A stretch of 64,000 bases of DNA, from contig NZ_CP098039.1 in the NCBI RefSeq assembly GCF_023650955.1, positions 620,001 through 684,000 of the forward strand, in the 5' to 3' direction. A program made the position numbers and the translations under genes. Each line of letters begins with the position of its first letter. The first letter of the stretch is position 1. Shown here piece by piece: positions 42,430 to 51,828 of this stretch. The notes below the pieces were generated by a model. That model saw only the letters and a program-made list of their open reading frames with translations. It did no database searches and was not told the DNA's origin. Origin of the DNA: Thermosynechococcus sp. HN-54 (GTDB lineage Bacteria; Cyanobacteriota; Cyanobacteriia; Thermosynechococcales; Thermosynechococcaceae).

Positions 42430-42676
42430 ATGTATGTCACTCAGAAGAACCAAATACGGGGTTTGAGTAGCCACGAAGACGACTGGGGCGTCCTTTTTGA
42501 TGAACGGCAAGAAACTGAAAAGCATCAACCAGTGGTATAACCAGCAAAAGGCCAAATATCAATTTAACGTGGACTGCAACGGGGCTTGGAACATTGGAAG
42601 GAAAAGTAAGCACGAAGGCTTTGCCAGAGTGTCTAGAGGGGCTTTGGCGGCCCCAAGGAGCATCTTTATCTCCTGA
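42430..42676 (+). pseudogene. Decayed tnpB of an IS200/IS605-type element
   Basis: Three recognisable pieces of TnpB remain. The N-terminus at 42430 reads MYVTQKNQIRGLSS in one frame (stops at 42540). A second frame from 42500 reads MNGKKLKSINQWYNQQKAKY, then jumps straight to VDCNGAWNIGRKSKHEGFA and stops at 42676. So most of the protein has been deleted and one frame shift has occurred; DCNGAWNI, containing the last RuvC Asp, is kept. Flanking 42275-42429 shows only short inverted arms (AGGGA and TCCCT), as at the left end of such elements. Confidence 0.7.
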
Positions 42677-42677
42677 A

Positions 42678-42695
42678 TCCCCATAAGGTCGGGGA
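42678..42695 (+). repeat. Right-end hairpin of the IS200/IS605 relic
   Basis: TCCCC and GGGGA pair across an 8-base loop immediately after the tnpB stop, at the place where IS605-family right ends carry a hairpin (and the omega RNA guide scaffold). The element itself is inactive. Confidence 0.5.
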
Positions 42696-42738
42696 GTTGT
42701 CAAAACTTTGTGCCGCTGCTCTCTGACTGAGAAAGCCC

Positions 42739-44334
42739 TTAGACCTTCACAGAGATGGGGGTGCGATTGAGGCGCGTTTCATAGGGGGCACTGACAATCA
42801 GCGATCGCCCGGTCATCTCAGGGGGTTGAGGCAGCCCCAAAATTTCCAGAATGGTCGGTGCAATATCGGCGAGGCAACCATCCTGCCGCAGGGTGACATC
42901 TGTGCCATGGCCGGGGATTTTGCGTTTCTCCCCTTCCACCAAGATGAAGGGAACAGGGTTGGTGGTGTGAGCCGTCCAGGGGTTGCCGTCTTCATCAATC
43001 ATGTACTCAGCATTGCCATGATCAGCAGTGATCAGCAGCGTGCCCCCCACTTTTGTCGTTGCTTCCACCAATACGCCTACACAGCGATCCACAGTTTCAA
43101 TGGCTTGAATTGTTGCCGCCAACTGCCCCGTGTGCCCCACCATATCGGGGTTAGCAAAGTTAACTACAATTAGGGCATATTCCTGTTTCTCAATGGCCTC
43201 CTTAACCGCTTCTGTTACGGCGAGGGCAGACATGGCCGGGGCTTGATCGTAGGTGGCCACCATTGGACTGGGGATGAGAATGCGATCTTCACCGGCGAAG
43301 GGTTCCTCAAGGCCACCATTAAAGAAATAAGTGACGTGGGCATATTTTTCCGTTTCCGCTGCCCGCAGTTGCTTCAGGCCATGCTCGGCAATCACTTCCC
43401 CAAGGATATGATTGAGGTTTTGGGGCGGGAAGGCGACACCACAGTTAAAGTTGGCATCGTATTGGGTGAAGGTCACGTATTCCAGCGGTGTAATTAGCGT
43501 CCGTTCAAAGCCGCTAAAGTCAGGGTCAATAAAGGCTTGGGTGAGTTGGCGGGCGCGATCGGGACGGAAATTAAAGAACACCACGCCATCGCCGGGTTCA
43601 ACAGCTCCTTCAGCAATGCGCGTGGGCACAATAAATTCATCGCCAATATCTTGGGCATAGGACTTACTGGCCACATCCACCGCCCGCAGGGGTTGAATAT
43701 TCCCATTGCTGGTCATGACGCGGTAGGCCGCCTCGGTACGATCCCAACGGCGATCGCGATCCATGGCATAGTAGCGACCACTCACCGTCACAATTCGTCC
43801 GCAGCCGATGGCTTTCAGGCGTTGCTCCAATTCCTCAAGGACACCTGCTGCATCGCGGGGCGGGGTATCGCGACCATCGGTAATGGCATGAATACAGGCG
43901 GGTAACTCATGGCGCTTGGCCAGTTCCACCAAGCCGTAGAGGTGATCAATGTGGGAATGCACCCCACCAGCAGAACACAGACCGATAAAATGCAGCTTGC
44001 CCTTGCGCTCCTTCACGGTTTGGCAGAGCTTAACAAGGACGGGATTGCTAAAGAGGCTGCCATCTTCGACGGCATCGGAAATGCGCACCAACTCTTGGGG
44101 AACAATGCGCCCGGCACCGATATTTAAGTGCCCCACCTCGGAGTTACCCATTTGGCCCTTGGGGAGTCCCACTGCCTTCCCAGAGGTGTAAATCAATGTG
44201 TGGGGGTAGACTTGCCACAAACTATCCATGACTGGTGTATGAGCGAGCGCGATCGCATTACCATAGGTCTCTTCGCGATAGCCCCAGCCATCCAAAATCA
44301 TCAAAACAACGGGCGCAACAGGAGACGATGCCAT
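42739..44334 (-). CDS. gpmI: 2,3-bisphosphoglycerate-independent phosphoglycerate mutase
   Basis: A 531-residue Mn-dependent mutase that interconverts 3- and 2-phosphoglycerate. Motifs: LMILDGWGYREETYGNAIAL, the serine nucleophile in GQMGNSEVGHLNIGAGRI, ITDGRDTPPRDA, GRYYAMDRDRRWDRTEAAY, VNFANPDMVGHTGQLAATIQ and ITADHGNAEYMIDEDGNPW with the metal-binding His/Asp set. Length is normal. In cyanobacteria this enzyme sets carbon flow out of the Calvin cycle. An NtcA-like box lies about 92 bases upstream of its start. Confidence 0.97.
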   Translation of the reverse strand: MASSPVAPVVLMILDGWGYREETYGNAIALAHTPVMDSLWQVYPHTLIYTSGKAVGLPKGQMGNSEVGHLNIGAGRIVPQELVRISDAVEDGSLFSNPVLVKLCQTVKERKGKLHFIGLCSAGGVHSHIDHLYGLVELAKRHELPACIHAITDGRDTPPRDAAGVLEELEQRLKAIGCGRIVTVSGRYYAMDRDRRWDRTEAAYRVMTSNGNIQPLRAVDVASKSYAQDIGDEFIVPTRIAEGAVEPGDGVVFFNFRPDRARQLTQAFIDPDFSGFERTLITPLEYVTFTQYDANFNCGVAFPPQNLNHILGEVIAEHGLKQLRAAETEKYAHVTYFFNGGLEEPFAGEDRILIPSPMVATYDQAPAMSALAVTEAVKEAIEKQEYALIVVNFANPDMVGHTGQLAATIQAIETVDRCVGVLVEATTKVGGTLLITADHGNAEYMIDEDGNPWTAHTTNPVPFILVEGEKRKIPGHGTDVTLRQDGCLADIAPTILEILGLPQPPEMTGRSLIVSAPYETRLNRTPISVKV

Positions 44335-44425
44335 GTGAATGCCCTACCTTAAACTTCTCTGGGAAATGGTGTAAATTGTACAACCTCGCAAATGATACCA
44401 TTCTCGACCGCGAGAGACAAATTGG

Positions 44426-44439
44426 GTAACTTCCGCTAC
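44426..44439. promoter_or_regulatory. NtcA-like box
   Basis: GTAACTTCCGCTAC is a perfect GTA-N8-TAC match, centred about 98 bases from the gpmI start and 186 bases from chlP. The -10-like TATCAT on the gpmI side is 28 bases away, longer than the usual 22. Six fixed bases can occur by chance, so this is only suggestive. Confidence 0.3.
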
Positions 44440-44549
44440 AGTCCGCACACTGGATCAATTCTGAATCAATTAGGTGGATCTATCCTAGCGGATCAGAGAC
44501 GGCCAAATGTTGAAAACTGTTACAGATGCGGCTTTTCGGGATTAAATCC

Positions 44550-44578
44550 TTGAAGACAAAAAATTGCTGTGATAGTAT
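44550..44578 (+). promoter_or_regulatory. Candidate sigma-70 promoter of chlP
   Basis: TTGAAG and TAGTAT are separated by 17 bases, 39 bases upstream of the likely chlP start codon. The spacing is ideal, while the -10 is imperfect. Confidence 0.35.
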
Positions 44579-44617
44579 CCAAACTGTTGTTTGTTAGCTA
44601 AAATTGGGAGTCGTCCG

Positions 44618-45826
44618 TTGTCACTTCGGGTAGCAGTGGTCGGTGGTGGTCCAGCGGGTTCCTCAGCCGCCGAAACCTTAGCCAAAGCCGGAATCCAGAC
44701 CTATCTCTTTGAACGTAAATTAGACAATGCCAAGCCCTGTGGCGGTGCGATCCCCCTGTGCATGGTCAGTGAATTTGACTTGCCTCCAGAAATCATTGAT
44801 CGCCGCGTGCGCAAAATGAAAATGATTTCCCCTTCCAACATCGAGGTGAACATTGGCCATACCCTCAAAGACCACGAGTATATCGGTATGTGCCGCCGCG
44901 AAGTCCTCGATAGCTTTATGCGCAATCGGGCAGCGGATTTGGGCGCCAACTTGATCAATGGCACTGTCTTTAAGCTGGAGCAGCCTACCACCAGCGATCA
45001 GCCCTACACCCTCCACTATGTCCAAGAGGATGGCACAGCTCAGACCCTTGAAGTGGATATGGTGATTGGTGCCGATGGGGCAAATTCCCGCATTGCCAAG
45101 GAAATTGATGCCGGCGATTACAACTACGCCATTGCCTATCAGGAGCGGATTCGCCTGCCTGAGGACAAAATGGCCTACTACAACGAGTTGGCAGAAATGT
45201 ACGTGGGGGATGACGTGTCCCCTGACTTCTATGCATGGGTTTTCCCGAAATATGACCATGTCGCCGTGGGCACCGGCACCATGAAGGTCAACAAAGACCG
45301 CATTCGGGAGTTGCAAGCGGGAATCCGCGCCCGCGCGGCTGCCAAACTGGAAGGGGGGCAAATTATTAAAGTGGAAGCCCACCCGATTCCTGAGCATCCT
45401 CGGCCTCGGCGGGTAGTCGGTCGCGTGGCTCTTGTGGGGGATGCTGCGGGTACTGTCACCAAATCCTCTGGGGAAGGCATTTACTTTGCCGCCAAATCCG
45501 CCCGCATGTGTGCTGAAACCATTGTCGAGACCTCCAACAGCGGTCGCCGTATCCCTACGGAAGCAGATCTCAAGCTCTACCTGAAACGCTGGGACAAAGC
45601 CTATGGCATGACGTACCTAGTGTTAGATCTGCTGCAACGGGTCTTTTATCGCTCCGATGCCACCCGTGAGGCTTTTGTGGAGATGTGCAGTGATATTGAC
45701 GTCCAGAAGCTCACCTTCGATAGCTACCTCTACAAGACGGTTGTGCCGGCCAATCCCTTAGTGCAGTTGAAAATTACGGCAAAAACGATTGGCAGCTTGA
45801 TGCGGGGCAATGCCCTTGCGCCCTAA
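44618..45826 (+). CDS. chlP: Geranylgeranyl diphosphate reductase ChlP
   Basis: A 402-residue FAD enzyme that reduces geranylgeranyl groups to phytyl for chlorophyll and tocopherol synthesis. The N-terminus LRVAVVGGGPAGSSAAETLA is the dinucleotide fold; YLFERKLDNAKPCGGAIPLC, VIGADGANSRIAKEID, FYAWVFPKYDHVAVGTGTM and GRVALVGDAAGTVTKSSGEG follow the family. The likely start is the TTG at 44618, which has GGGAG 7 bases upstream and matches the family length; an upstream TTG at 44591 would add 9 residues. It is monocistronic. Confidence 0.95.
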   Translation: MSLRVAVVGGGPAGSSAAETLAKAGIQTYLFERKLDNAKPCGGAIPLCMVSEFDLPPEIIDRRVRKMKMISPSNIEVNIGHTLKDHEYIGMCRREVLDSFMRNRAADLGANLINGTVFKLEQPTTSDQPYTLHYVQEDGTAQTLEVDMVIGADGANSRIAKEIDAGDYNYAIAYQERIRLPEDKMAYYNELAEMYVGDDVSPDFYAWVFPKYDHVAVGTGTMKVNKDRIRELQAGIRARAAAKLEGGQIIKVEAHPIPEHPRPRRVVGRVALVGDAAGTVTKSSGEGIYFAAKSARMCAETIVETSNSGRRIPTEADLKLYLKRWDKAYGMTYLVLDLLQRVFYRSDATREAFVEMCSDIDVQKLTFDSYLYKTVVPANPLVQLKITAKTIGSLMRGNALAP

Positions 45827-45841
45827 GTGAGTTTCGGATCT

Positions 45842-45860
45842 GCCCTCATCCTTAGAGGGC
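45842..45860. terminator. Stem-loop between convergent chlP and YciI genes
   Basis: GCCCTC and GAGGGC pair across a 7-base loop, 16 bases after the chlP stop and overlapping the stop of the facing YciI gene. No T-run follows on either strand, so it would be a weak or factor-assisted terminator. Confidence 0.4.
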
Positions 45861-46121
45861 TTGGATCCACTCATGAATGCTGTACTCTGTCCACACTTGA
45901 TGCTGCCAGTAGGGGTCGTTTTCAATCAATTGGCGCACGGTCTCTTCGCTATCCGCCTCATAAATGGCAAAAAAGTAGCGCAGGTCTTTCGTAGGGCCAA
46001 TGGTCACAAGTACCCCTTGGGCTTTTTGAGCCGCGAGGCCGTCGAGGTGGACTTGACGATGGGGGGTACGCCGTTCGAGGACATCCTCACAGTAGCGTCC
46101 CCAAGCCACAAATTTGGTCAT
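45852..46121 (-). CDS. YciI-family protein
   Basis: An 89-residue single-domain protein of the ferredoxin-like YciI family. It starts MTKFVAWGRYCEDVLERRT, followed by RQVHLDGLAAQKAQGVLVTI with the conserved His/Asp pair, and FFAIYEADSEETVRQLIEND. Related domains include muconolactone isomerase-like enzymes, but the reaction is unknown here. It is 9 bases after prfA, in an operon with rpsD and prfA. Confidence 0.88.
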   Translation of the reverse strand: MTKFVAWGRYCEDVLERRTPHRQVHLDGLAAQKAQGVLVTIGPTKDLRYFFAIYEADSEETVRQLIENDPYWQHQVWTEYSIHEWIQAL

Positions 46122-46130
46122 TTCATCCTC

Positions 46131-47225
46131 CTAGGCTTGTTCGGCAGCCAGTTGCGCCAGTTGTTCCTGCTGATCACGGCTAATGCAGGCTTGGATAATC
46201 GGCTCTAAATCCCCTTCTAGAACACTGCTGAGGCTAAAGTTTTGTCCCAAGCGGTGATCGGTGACACGATCGTCTTTGTAGTTGTAGGTACGGATTTTTT
46301 CGGAGCGATCGCCCGTACCCACTTGCGAGCGGCGCATGGAGGTAATGGCCTCTTGCTGTTCCCGCAGCTTCATTTCATAGAGTTTGGCTCGGAGAATCTG
46401 GAACGCCCGCTCTTTATTTTTCAATTGGCTGCGCTCTTCGGTGCAAAAGACGCGAATTCCTGTCGGTTTGTGGTAGAGGTCAACGGCTGTTTCCACTTTG
46501 TTGACGTTTTGGCCACCGGCGCCCCCCGATCGCGCGGTGGTAAGTTCAATATCCTTAGGATCAATTTCTACTTCCACTTCGTCCACTTCGGGCATCACCG
46601 CCACGGTGGCCGTAGAGGTGTGAACTCGTCCCCCCGCCTCGGTAACAGGTACCCGCTGCACGCGATGGACACCGGATTCAAACTTCAGCTTGCTATAGAC
46701 GCGATCGCCCTTAATTTCCAAGATGGCTTCCTTGAAGCCCCCCATTTCGGCAAGAGATTCACTGACTAAGCTCACTTGCCACCCCTGGCTTTTGGCATAG
46801 CGGGAATACATCCGCACCAAATCCCCTGCCCAAATCCCCGCTTCATCACCGCCAGCACCAGCACGAATTTCTAGCATGATGTTTTTTTCATCATTGGGAT
46901 CACGGGGCAGGAGCAGAATTTTTAGGCGTTCTTCCAGTTCAGCAATGCGGCGGCTGAGATCAGCGACTTCTTCTTCAGCCATTTGCCGTAGTTCGGGTTC
47001 ATTAACCGCTTCTTTAAGCAGTTGGCGAGCATCCACCAGTTGCTGATTGAGGGACTGCCATTCGTGGTAGGCATTCACCGTCTCCTCTAGGGCAGCACGG
47101 GAGCGAGCCACTTTCTGAAATTCGGTTGGGTTGACCGCCACATCAGGATCCGCCAAGCGACGGGTAAGTTCCGTAAAGGTTTGCTCGACGGTGCGGAGTT
47201 TTTCCAGAAGATAAGCTTCTGCCAT
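46131..47225 (-). CDS. prfA: Peptide chain release factor 1
   Basis: A 364-residue class I release factor that reads UAA and UAG. The GGQ loop ([18 protein letters not shown]) triggers peptidyl-tRNA hydrolysis; the stop-codon site is the PxT motif [20 protein letters not shown] (here PVT rather than PAT). The N-terminal helical part and [20 protein letters not shown] complete the family pattern. It starts 18 bases after the rpsD stop. Confidence 0.97.
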   Translation of the reverse strand: MAEAYLLEKLRTVEQTFTELTRRLADPDVAVNPTEFQKVARSRAALEETVNAYHEWQSLNQQLVDARQLLKEAVNEPELRQMAEEEVADLSRRIAELEERLKILLLPRDPNDEKNIMLEIRAGAGGDEAGIWAGDLVRMYSRYAKSQGWQVSLVSESLAEMGGFKEAILEIKGDRVYSKLKFESGVHRVQRVPVTEAGGRVHTSTATVAVMPEVDEVEVEIDPKDIELTTARSGGAGGQNVNKVETAVDLYHKPTGIRVFCTEERSQLKNKERAFQILRAKLYEMKLREQQEAITSMRRSQVGTGDRSEKIRTYNYKDDRVTDHRLGQNFSLSSVLEGDLEPIIQACISRDQQEQLAQLAAEQA

Positions 47226-47243
47226 AGGGAAGGTGGCGATAGG

Positions 47244-47852
47244 CTAGACTTTGCGGGAGTAGTACTCAACCACGAGGAGTTCGTTAACTTCGAGGGCAAC
47301 CCACTGCCGTTCCACAATACCAGTGACTCTGCCGGTCAAGGTGCTTTTATCTAGCTCCAAGTGGCTGGGGATATTGGCAAGGCCGGGATTTTGGAGGTTG
47401 GTTTCCACTAAACGGCGCGATCGCTCGTTATCGCGGACAGTAATGACATCGCCGGGACGGCACTGATAGCTAGGAATGGAAACAGGGCGACCATTCACTA
47501 AAATATGGCCATGATTGACGAGCTGGCGAGCTGCTGGAATCGTCGGTGCCATCCCAAGGCGGAAAACGGTGTTATCCAGCCGCATTTCCAACAACTGTAG
47601 GAGGGTTTGCCCCGTGGAACCACTCACGCGACGGGCTTTGCGCACATAGCGCACTAGTTGCCGCTCCGAGACCCCGTAGTTGAAGCGAAGTTTTTGCTTC
47701 TCGTCAAGGCGCAGGGCGTATTCCGAACGCTTTTTGCGGGCTTGGCCGTGTTGACCGGGGGGATAGCTCCGCTTGGGGGCTTTGCGGGTGAGACCAGCTA
47801 GTTCACCCAGACGACGGACAATTCTCAAACGAGGGCCACGATATCGAGCCAT
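47244..47852 (-). CDS. rpsD: 30S ribosomal protein S4
   Basis: A 202-residue protein that binds 16S rRNA early in small-subunit assembly. [60 protein letters not shown] and the S4 RNA-binding segment [20 protein letters not shown] are all present. It is first in the operon with prfA and a YciI gene. Confidence 0.98.
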   Translation of the reverse strand: MARYRGPRLRIVRRLGELAGLTRKAPKRSYPPGQHGQARKKRSEYALRLDEKQKLRFNYGVSERQLVRYVRKARRVSGSTGQTLLQLLEMRLDNTVFRLGMAPTIPAARQLVNHGHILVNGRPVSIPSYQCRPGDVITVRDNERSRRLVETNLQNPGLANIPSHLELDKSTLTGRVTGIVERQWVALEVNELLVVEYYSRKV

Positions 47853-47977
47853 GCAACTATACCCAACCTACAGTGATGATGGTGTCCAACCAAAAATGTG
47901 CAAAAAATACACTGATGTGCCGAGGGCAACTTAATCAGCTTGCCTAGTATATCAAGGGGATGGGCGCGATCGCAACC

Positions 47978-49024
47978 CTAGGACGAGGATTGAGGGGGAT
48001 CCCCACTACCGGCCTGCAAGGCCTTGAGATCCCACAAGCTGACAATGGTACCCGTAATCGGAATGGCAAGGAAGACACCGACAATTCCCGCAACCGTTGC
48101 CCCCACCAAGAGAGCAAAAAATAAAACAACGGGATTGAGGTTGACGGAGTTGCGCATGACCCGTGGCATCAGGATATTTTCCTCCACCTGTTGCAGCAGA
48201 ATACAACTGATGAGCACTTGGAGGCTGAGGGCAACACCCTTGGGCAAAAGAATGAGGCACACGAGGGAAATGCCAATGGTTGAGCCAATGCCCGGCACCA
48301 GATCGAAGCCGCCGGCGATCGCCGCTAGGGCAAGGGCGTAGGGCGCACGTAACACTAAGAGCACGATGAAGGTGCCTGTGCCAAAGAATAAGGACAGGAG
48401 CAAACGACCGCTAAAGAAGCCCAAAAAGTTGCGCTCTAGGGCTTGGGGCACGCGATCGCGCCATGGATCGGGCAAAAAGCTCAATAGATACTGCCACAGC
48501 CGTTCCCCCTCTAGCAGCATGAAGAAGGTAATCACAGCAACAATAATTCCCCCTACAAAAAGAGCAAAGATAGCTTGGAGCTTCCCGAAGCCAAACTGAA
48601 GCCCCGCAAGGGCAAAGTTGCGCAATTCTGACTCCAGTTGCTGAAAATTAATCTCTAAATTCCATTGCTCCAGAAATTGCTCCATCCTCTCTAGGGAGTC
48701 AATCCACAGATCAATTTGGCTGGGTAAACTGGTGATTAATTCTTGAAACTGGCCAATAATGGCCAAGCCCAGCGTAATCCCTAAGCCAATTAACAGTGCC
48801 AACGTCCCAAGAAACACCGCGGTAACGGCAAAACCATGGGGCAGGTAGCGCTTGAGCCAACGCACTGGGTAGTTGAGTAAAAAGGCCAAAATGGCAGCAA
48901 AAAGAAAAATCAGTAAAACGTAGGCAAAGTATTGTAGAAGCTGTACCCCCACCCAACCAAGGGCAAATAGGAGCAGGAGACGCAATAGACGGCGGTTTTC
49001 AAGGCGATCAAGCCAATTGAACAT
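47978..49024 (-). CDS. AI-2E/PerM-family membrane protein
   Basis: A 348-residue membrane protein. Hydrophobic pairs at the start (LLRLLLLFALGWVGVQLLQY and LLIFLFAAILAFLLNYPVRW) and a long soluble helical part around residues 85-150 are followed by five or so C-terminal helices with IAGGFDLVPGIGSTIGISLV and LVGATVAGIVGVFLAIPITG. This is the AI-2E/PerM (UPF0118) layout, with substrates ranging from AI-2 to sodium/proton. Substrate not inferable. It is 125 bases upstream of rpsD on the same strand, probably a separate unit. Confidence 0.88.
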   Translation of the reverse strand: MFNWLDRLENRRLLRLLLLFALGWVGVQLLQYFAYVLLIFLFAAILAFLLNYPVRWLKRYLPHGFAVTAVFLGTLALLIGLGITLGLAIIGQFQELITSLPSQIDLWIDSLERMEQFLEQWNLEINFQQLESELRNFALAGLQFGFGKLQAIFALFVGGIIVAVITFFMLLEGERLWQYLLSFLPDPWRDRVPQALERNFLGFFSGRLLLSLFFGTGTFIVLLVLRAPYALALAAIAGGFDLVPGIGSTIGISLVCLILLPKGVALSLQVLISCILLQQVEENILMPRVMRNSVNLNPVVLFFALLVGATVAGIVGVFLAIPITGTIVSLWDLKALQAGSGDPPQSSS

Positions 49025-49154
49025 ACACTCGGTGGGATGCCCTCAACGCCCTGACTATAACCTATAGGTTGGAATTTTCTCCTCATTTACATTGCTTTAC
49101 AACTTGCCCTTTGGGATTATAGGAAATGGTCTCAATCGTGGGGAGCAGATTGGC

Positions 49155-49874
49155 GTGGAGCACCACAGTTGGCAAACCAGTTCGCAGTGGATCATGGTGG
49201 GGCTATTGCTCTTGTTTGCGATCGCCCACAGTGGATTGGCAAGCTTACGTCCTTGGGCAGAAAAGCGTGTGGGTGCCCGCCTTTATCGCATTTTTTTCGT
49301 CCTAGTGAGTCTGCCCTTAGCGACAATCTTGATTCTCTACTTTTTGGCCCACCGCTACGACGGCGTGCAACTGTGGCAACTCCAAGGAGTACCGGGGATG
49401 GGTGCGCTCGTGTGGGGGCTATCGGCGATCTCGTTTCTCTTTCTTTATCCGGCCACATTTAACTTGCTAGAGATTGCCGCTGTGCAAAAGCCAGACGTGC
49501 ACCTCTACGAAACGGGGATGATTCGCATTACCCGCCACCCGCAGTTATGGGGGCAGGTGATCTGGTGTGTGGCGCATACCCTGTGGTTGGGCACGTCCTT
49601 TACACTGCTGACCTCCCTTGGTCTGATTGCCCATCACTGCTTTGGGGTTTGGCATGGCGATCGCCGCTGGTACGCACGGCATGGAGAAGCGTTTACTGCT
49701 CTGAAAGCCCGCACTTCAATCATTCCCTTCAAAGCCATTTTGCAGGGCAAGCAACAACTGGTGTGGCAAGAATTTTTGCGCTCCGCCTATGGGGGAGTGG
49801 CAATCTTTGTCGCCTTATTGTGGTGGCTACATCCTTACTTTTATCGTATCACGCCGCAAATTTTGCCCTTTTAG
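49155..49874 (+). CDS. NnrU-family membrane protein (15-cis-zeta-carotene isomerase-like)
   Basis: A 239-residue protein from GTG 49155 (GGGGAG 10 bases before it); the frame is open to a TTG at 49092 without a ribosome site. It has six to seven membrane helices: IMVGLLLLFAIAHSGLASLR, VGARLYRIFFVLVSLPLATI, GALVWGLSAISFLFLYPATF, and a His-rich section with GMIRITRHPQLWGQVIWCVA and LGLIAHHCFGVWHGDRRWYA. NnrU proteins include the plant and cyanobacterial Z-ISO carotene isomerase, which uses His-bound heme. The conserved His in IRITRHP fits. That role would match crtQ elsewhere in the window. Confidence 0.78.
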   Translation: MEHHSWQTSSQWIMVGLLLLFAIAHSGLASLRPWAEKRVGARLYRIFFVLVSLPLATILILYFLAHRYDGVQLWQLQGVPGMGALVWGLSAISFLFLYPATFNLLEIAAVQKPDVHLYETGMIRITRHPQLWGQVIWCVAHTLWLGTSFTLLTSLGLIAHHCFGVWHGDRRWYARHGEAFTALKARTSIIPFKAILQGKQQLVWQEFLRSAYGGVAIFVALLWWLHPYFYRITPQILPF

Positions 49875-49941
49875 CGTCTCCACTGGAAATTGCGCATAAT
49901 TGAGTTAGAGCTATCCCGCTTCAGGCAAATTTTTTCCACCA

Positions 49942-51828
49942 GTGTCCTCCCTCTCCCCCCTTTTTGCTGCTGAATCTCGCCTCACTCGTCTTTTCAATCA
50001 ATTGCAACCGCCCCCAGAAACGGTCGTGCTAGTTTTGGCGGTGCTTATTGGTGGCAGTGCTGGCCTCAGTGTGCTGCTGTTTCGTTATCTGATTGAAACG
50101 ATTCATCACATTGCCCTTGAAGACTTGATGGGGCTGATGGGTCAATTGGGCGCTTGGACATTGGCCTGTGTTCCTGCCCTAGGGGGCTTGCTGGTGGGGA
50201 TCATCCGCTGGTTTGTGCAAGACTTTAGTCCCAACCTGATGTCATTGATGGGTGCTGTAGAAGCGGGCAAGGAAATTCCCTTCATTCGCCCCATTGCCAA
50301 AACCCTTGCGGCGGCGATTTCCCTTGGTACAGGTGCGTCCCTTGGTCCAGAAGGCCCCAGTGTGGAAGTGGGCGCCAACATCGGCATTCTCCTTGGTCAA
50401 GCACTGAAGGTTTCCCGAGAACGGCAAAAGTTACTCCTCGGTGCAGGGGCAGCGGCAGGTTTAGCAGCAGGCTTCAATGCCCCGATCGCTGGTGTGTTCT
50501 TTGCCCTAGAGGTGGTCTTGGGAACCACATTTGAAACAACGGCTGTGAGTGTGGTGCTTTTGGCCGCTGTGATTTCTGCCCTGATTACCCAAATTGGTTT
50601 GGGATCACAACCCGCCTTTGATCTGCCGGCCTATGAAGTACGCAGTTCCCTTGAGTTGCCCTTGTATTTGGGCTTGGGACTATTGGCCTACGGCGTTGCC
50701 ATTGCTTATACTCAGTTACTTCAGTGGCTCCCCCAAGCTTTTCAGGGGAAGATTCCGCCCATGCAGTTTTTAGGTCGTATTCCCCTACTGCTGCGTCCCT
50801 TGGTGGGTGGCCTCTGCGTTGGCCTTGTTGCTCTGTATTTGCCACAAGTGCTGGGAATTGGCTATGAAACGGTGGAAGCGATTCTCAGAGATGTGAATTT
50901 TTCCCTTGGTTTGCTGTTGATATTGTTACTCGCCAAGATGGTCTTAACAGCAATGAGTCTAGGCAGTGGTCTGGTGGGGGGCATCTTTGCACCGGCACTC
51001 TTTTTGGGAGCCTCCCTTGGTGCCGCCTATGGTAAAGTGTTGCCCATCCTGCTACCGATGTTTGCCAACAGTATTGCTGCTCCTGCCGCCTACGCAACCG
51101 TGGGAATGGCTGCCGTCCTTGCCGCTAGCGTCAATGCCCCCTTAACCGCCATTTTGCTGCTCTTTGAAATGACGCGGGACTATCGCATTATTTTGCCTTT
51201 GATGGCAGCGGTGGGCTTGAGTGTCTGGCTGGTGAATAGTTTGAGTGTTCAAAAACGGGGCGAGCTGCCCGCATTGGCACCCAGCGCTCAGACCCACAAG
51301 GAGGAGCAGGAGGAAAGTCCCCCCAATCTTTCTGTGGCCGAAGCCATGCAATTGGAGGTGCTGTTGCTTAGCGAAGCAACGCCTGTGGTCGAAGCTGGCT
51401 TGCAACTGATTGAAAAAAAAGCCTACTGTGCCTTTGTGACTGATAGTCAGCAGGACTTGATGGGGTTGGTCACCCTTGGGGATATTAATCGGGTGCTGAC
51501 CCGTTGGGAAGCGGATCAGGAAACAAGCGCCTATCAAACGCAAACGGTGGGGAGTGTCTGTACGCGAGACTTGTTACTGGCCTATGGTGATGAACCCCTG
51601 AAGGACGCCCTCGATCGCATGGCAGCGCGGGATTTAAGGCAGTTGCCCGTAGTCGATCGCCACAACCCACAACGGGTGTTAGGCCTACTCACCAGAGAAA
51701 ATATCCGTCTTGCCTATTCTCTGGATCAAACACGACGTAAGCTATTGCCCTATTTAGAGCGGGCGATGCTGTCACTGCCCCTAGAACCTGAACCTGCTCC
51801 TTCAGATCTGGTGGAGACTTCCCATTAA
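49942..51828 (+). CDS. ClC-family chloride channel/antiporter with CBS domains
   Basis: A 628-residue protein starting at GTG. Residues about 20-430 are the ClC membrane unit with LGTGASLGPEGPSVEVGANI; GPEGP carries the gating Glu, which in antiporters couples to protons. The pore segments AAAGLAAGFNAPIAGVFFAL and GSGLVGGIFAPALFLGASLG follow. After a charged linker (HKEEQEESPP) there are two CBS-like motifs (about residues 465-600), which commonly bind adenosine nucleotides. Its 3' end overlaps the facing cobA gene by 27 bases. Confidence 0.94.
   Translation: MSSLSPLFAAESRLTRLFNQLQPPPETVVLVLAVLIGGSAGLSVLLFRYLIETIHHIALEDLMGLMGQLGAWTLACVPALGGLLVGIIRWFVQDFSPNLMSLMGAVEAGKEIPFIRPIAKTLAAAISLGTGASLGPEGPSVEVGANIGILLGQALKVSRERQKLLLGAGAAAGLAAGFNAPIAGVFFALEVVLGTTFETTAVSVVLLAAVISALITQIGLGSQPAFDLPAYEVRSSLELPLYLGLGLLAYGVAIAYTQLLQWLPQAFQGKIPPMQFLGRIPLLLRPLVGGLCVGLVALYLPQVLGIGYETVEAILRDVNFSLGLLLILLLAKMVLTAMSLGSGLVGGIFAPALFLGASLGAAYGKVLPILLPMFANSIAAPAAYATVGMAAVLAASVNAPLTAILLLFEMTRDYRIILPLMAAVGLSVWLVNSLSVQKRGELPALAPSAQTHKEEQEESPPNLSVAEAMQLEVLLLSEATPVVEAGLQLIEKKAYCAFVTDSQQDLMGLVTLGDINRVLTRWEADQETSAYQTQTVGSVCTRDLLLAYGDEPLKDALDRMAARDLRQLPVVDRHNPQRVLGLLTRENIRLAYSLDQTRRKLLPYLERAMLSLPLEPEPAPSDLVETSH

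Noticed and set aside
44720-45397. 225-codon minus-strand frame opposite chlP
   Set aside because: Shadow of chlP; no protein-like motifs.
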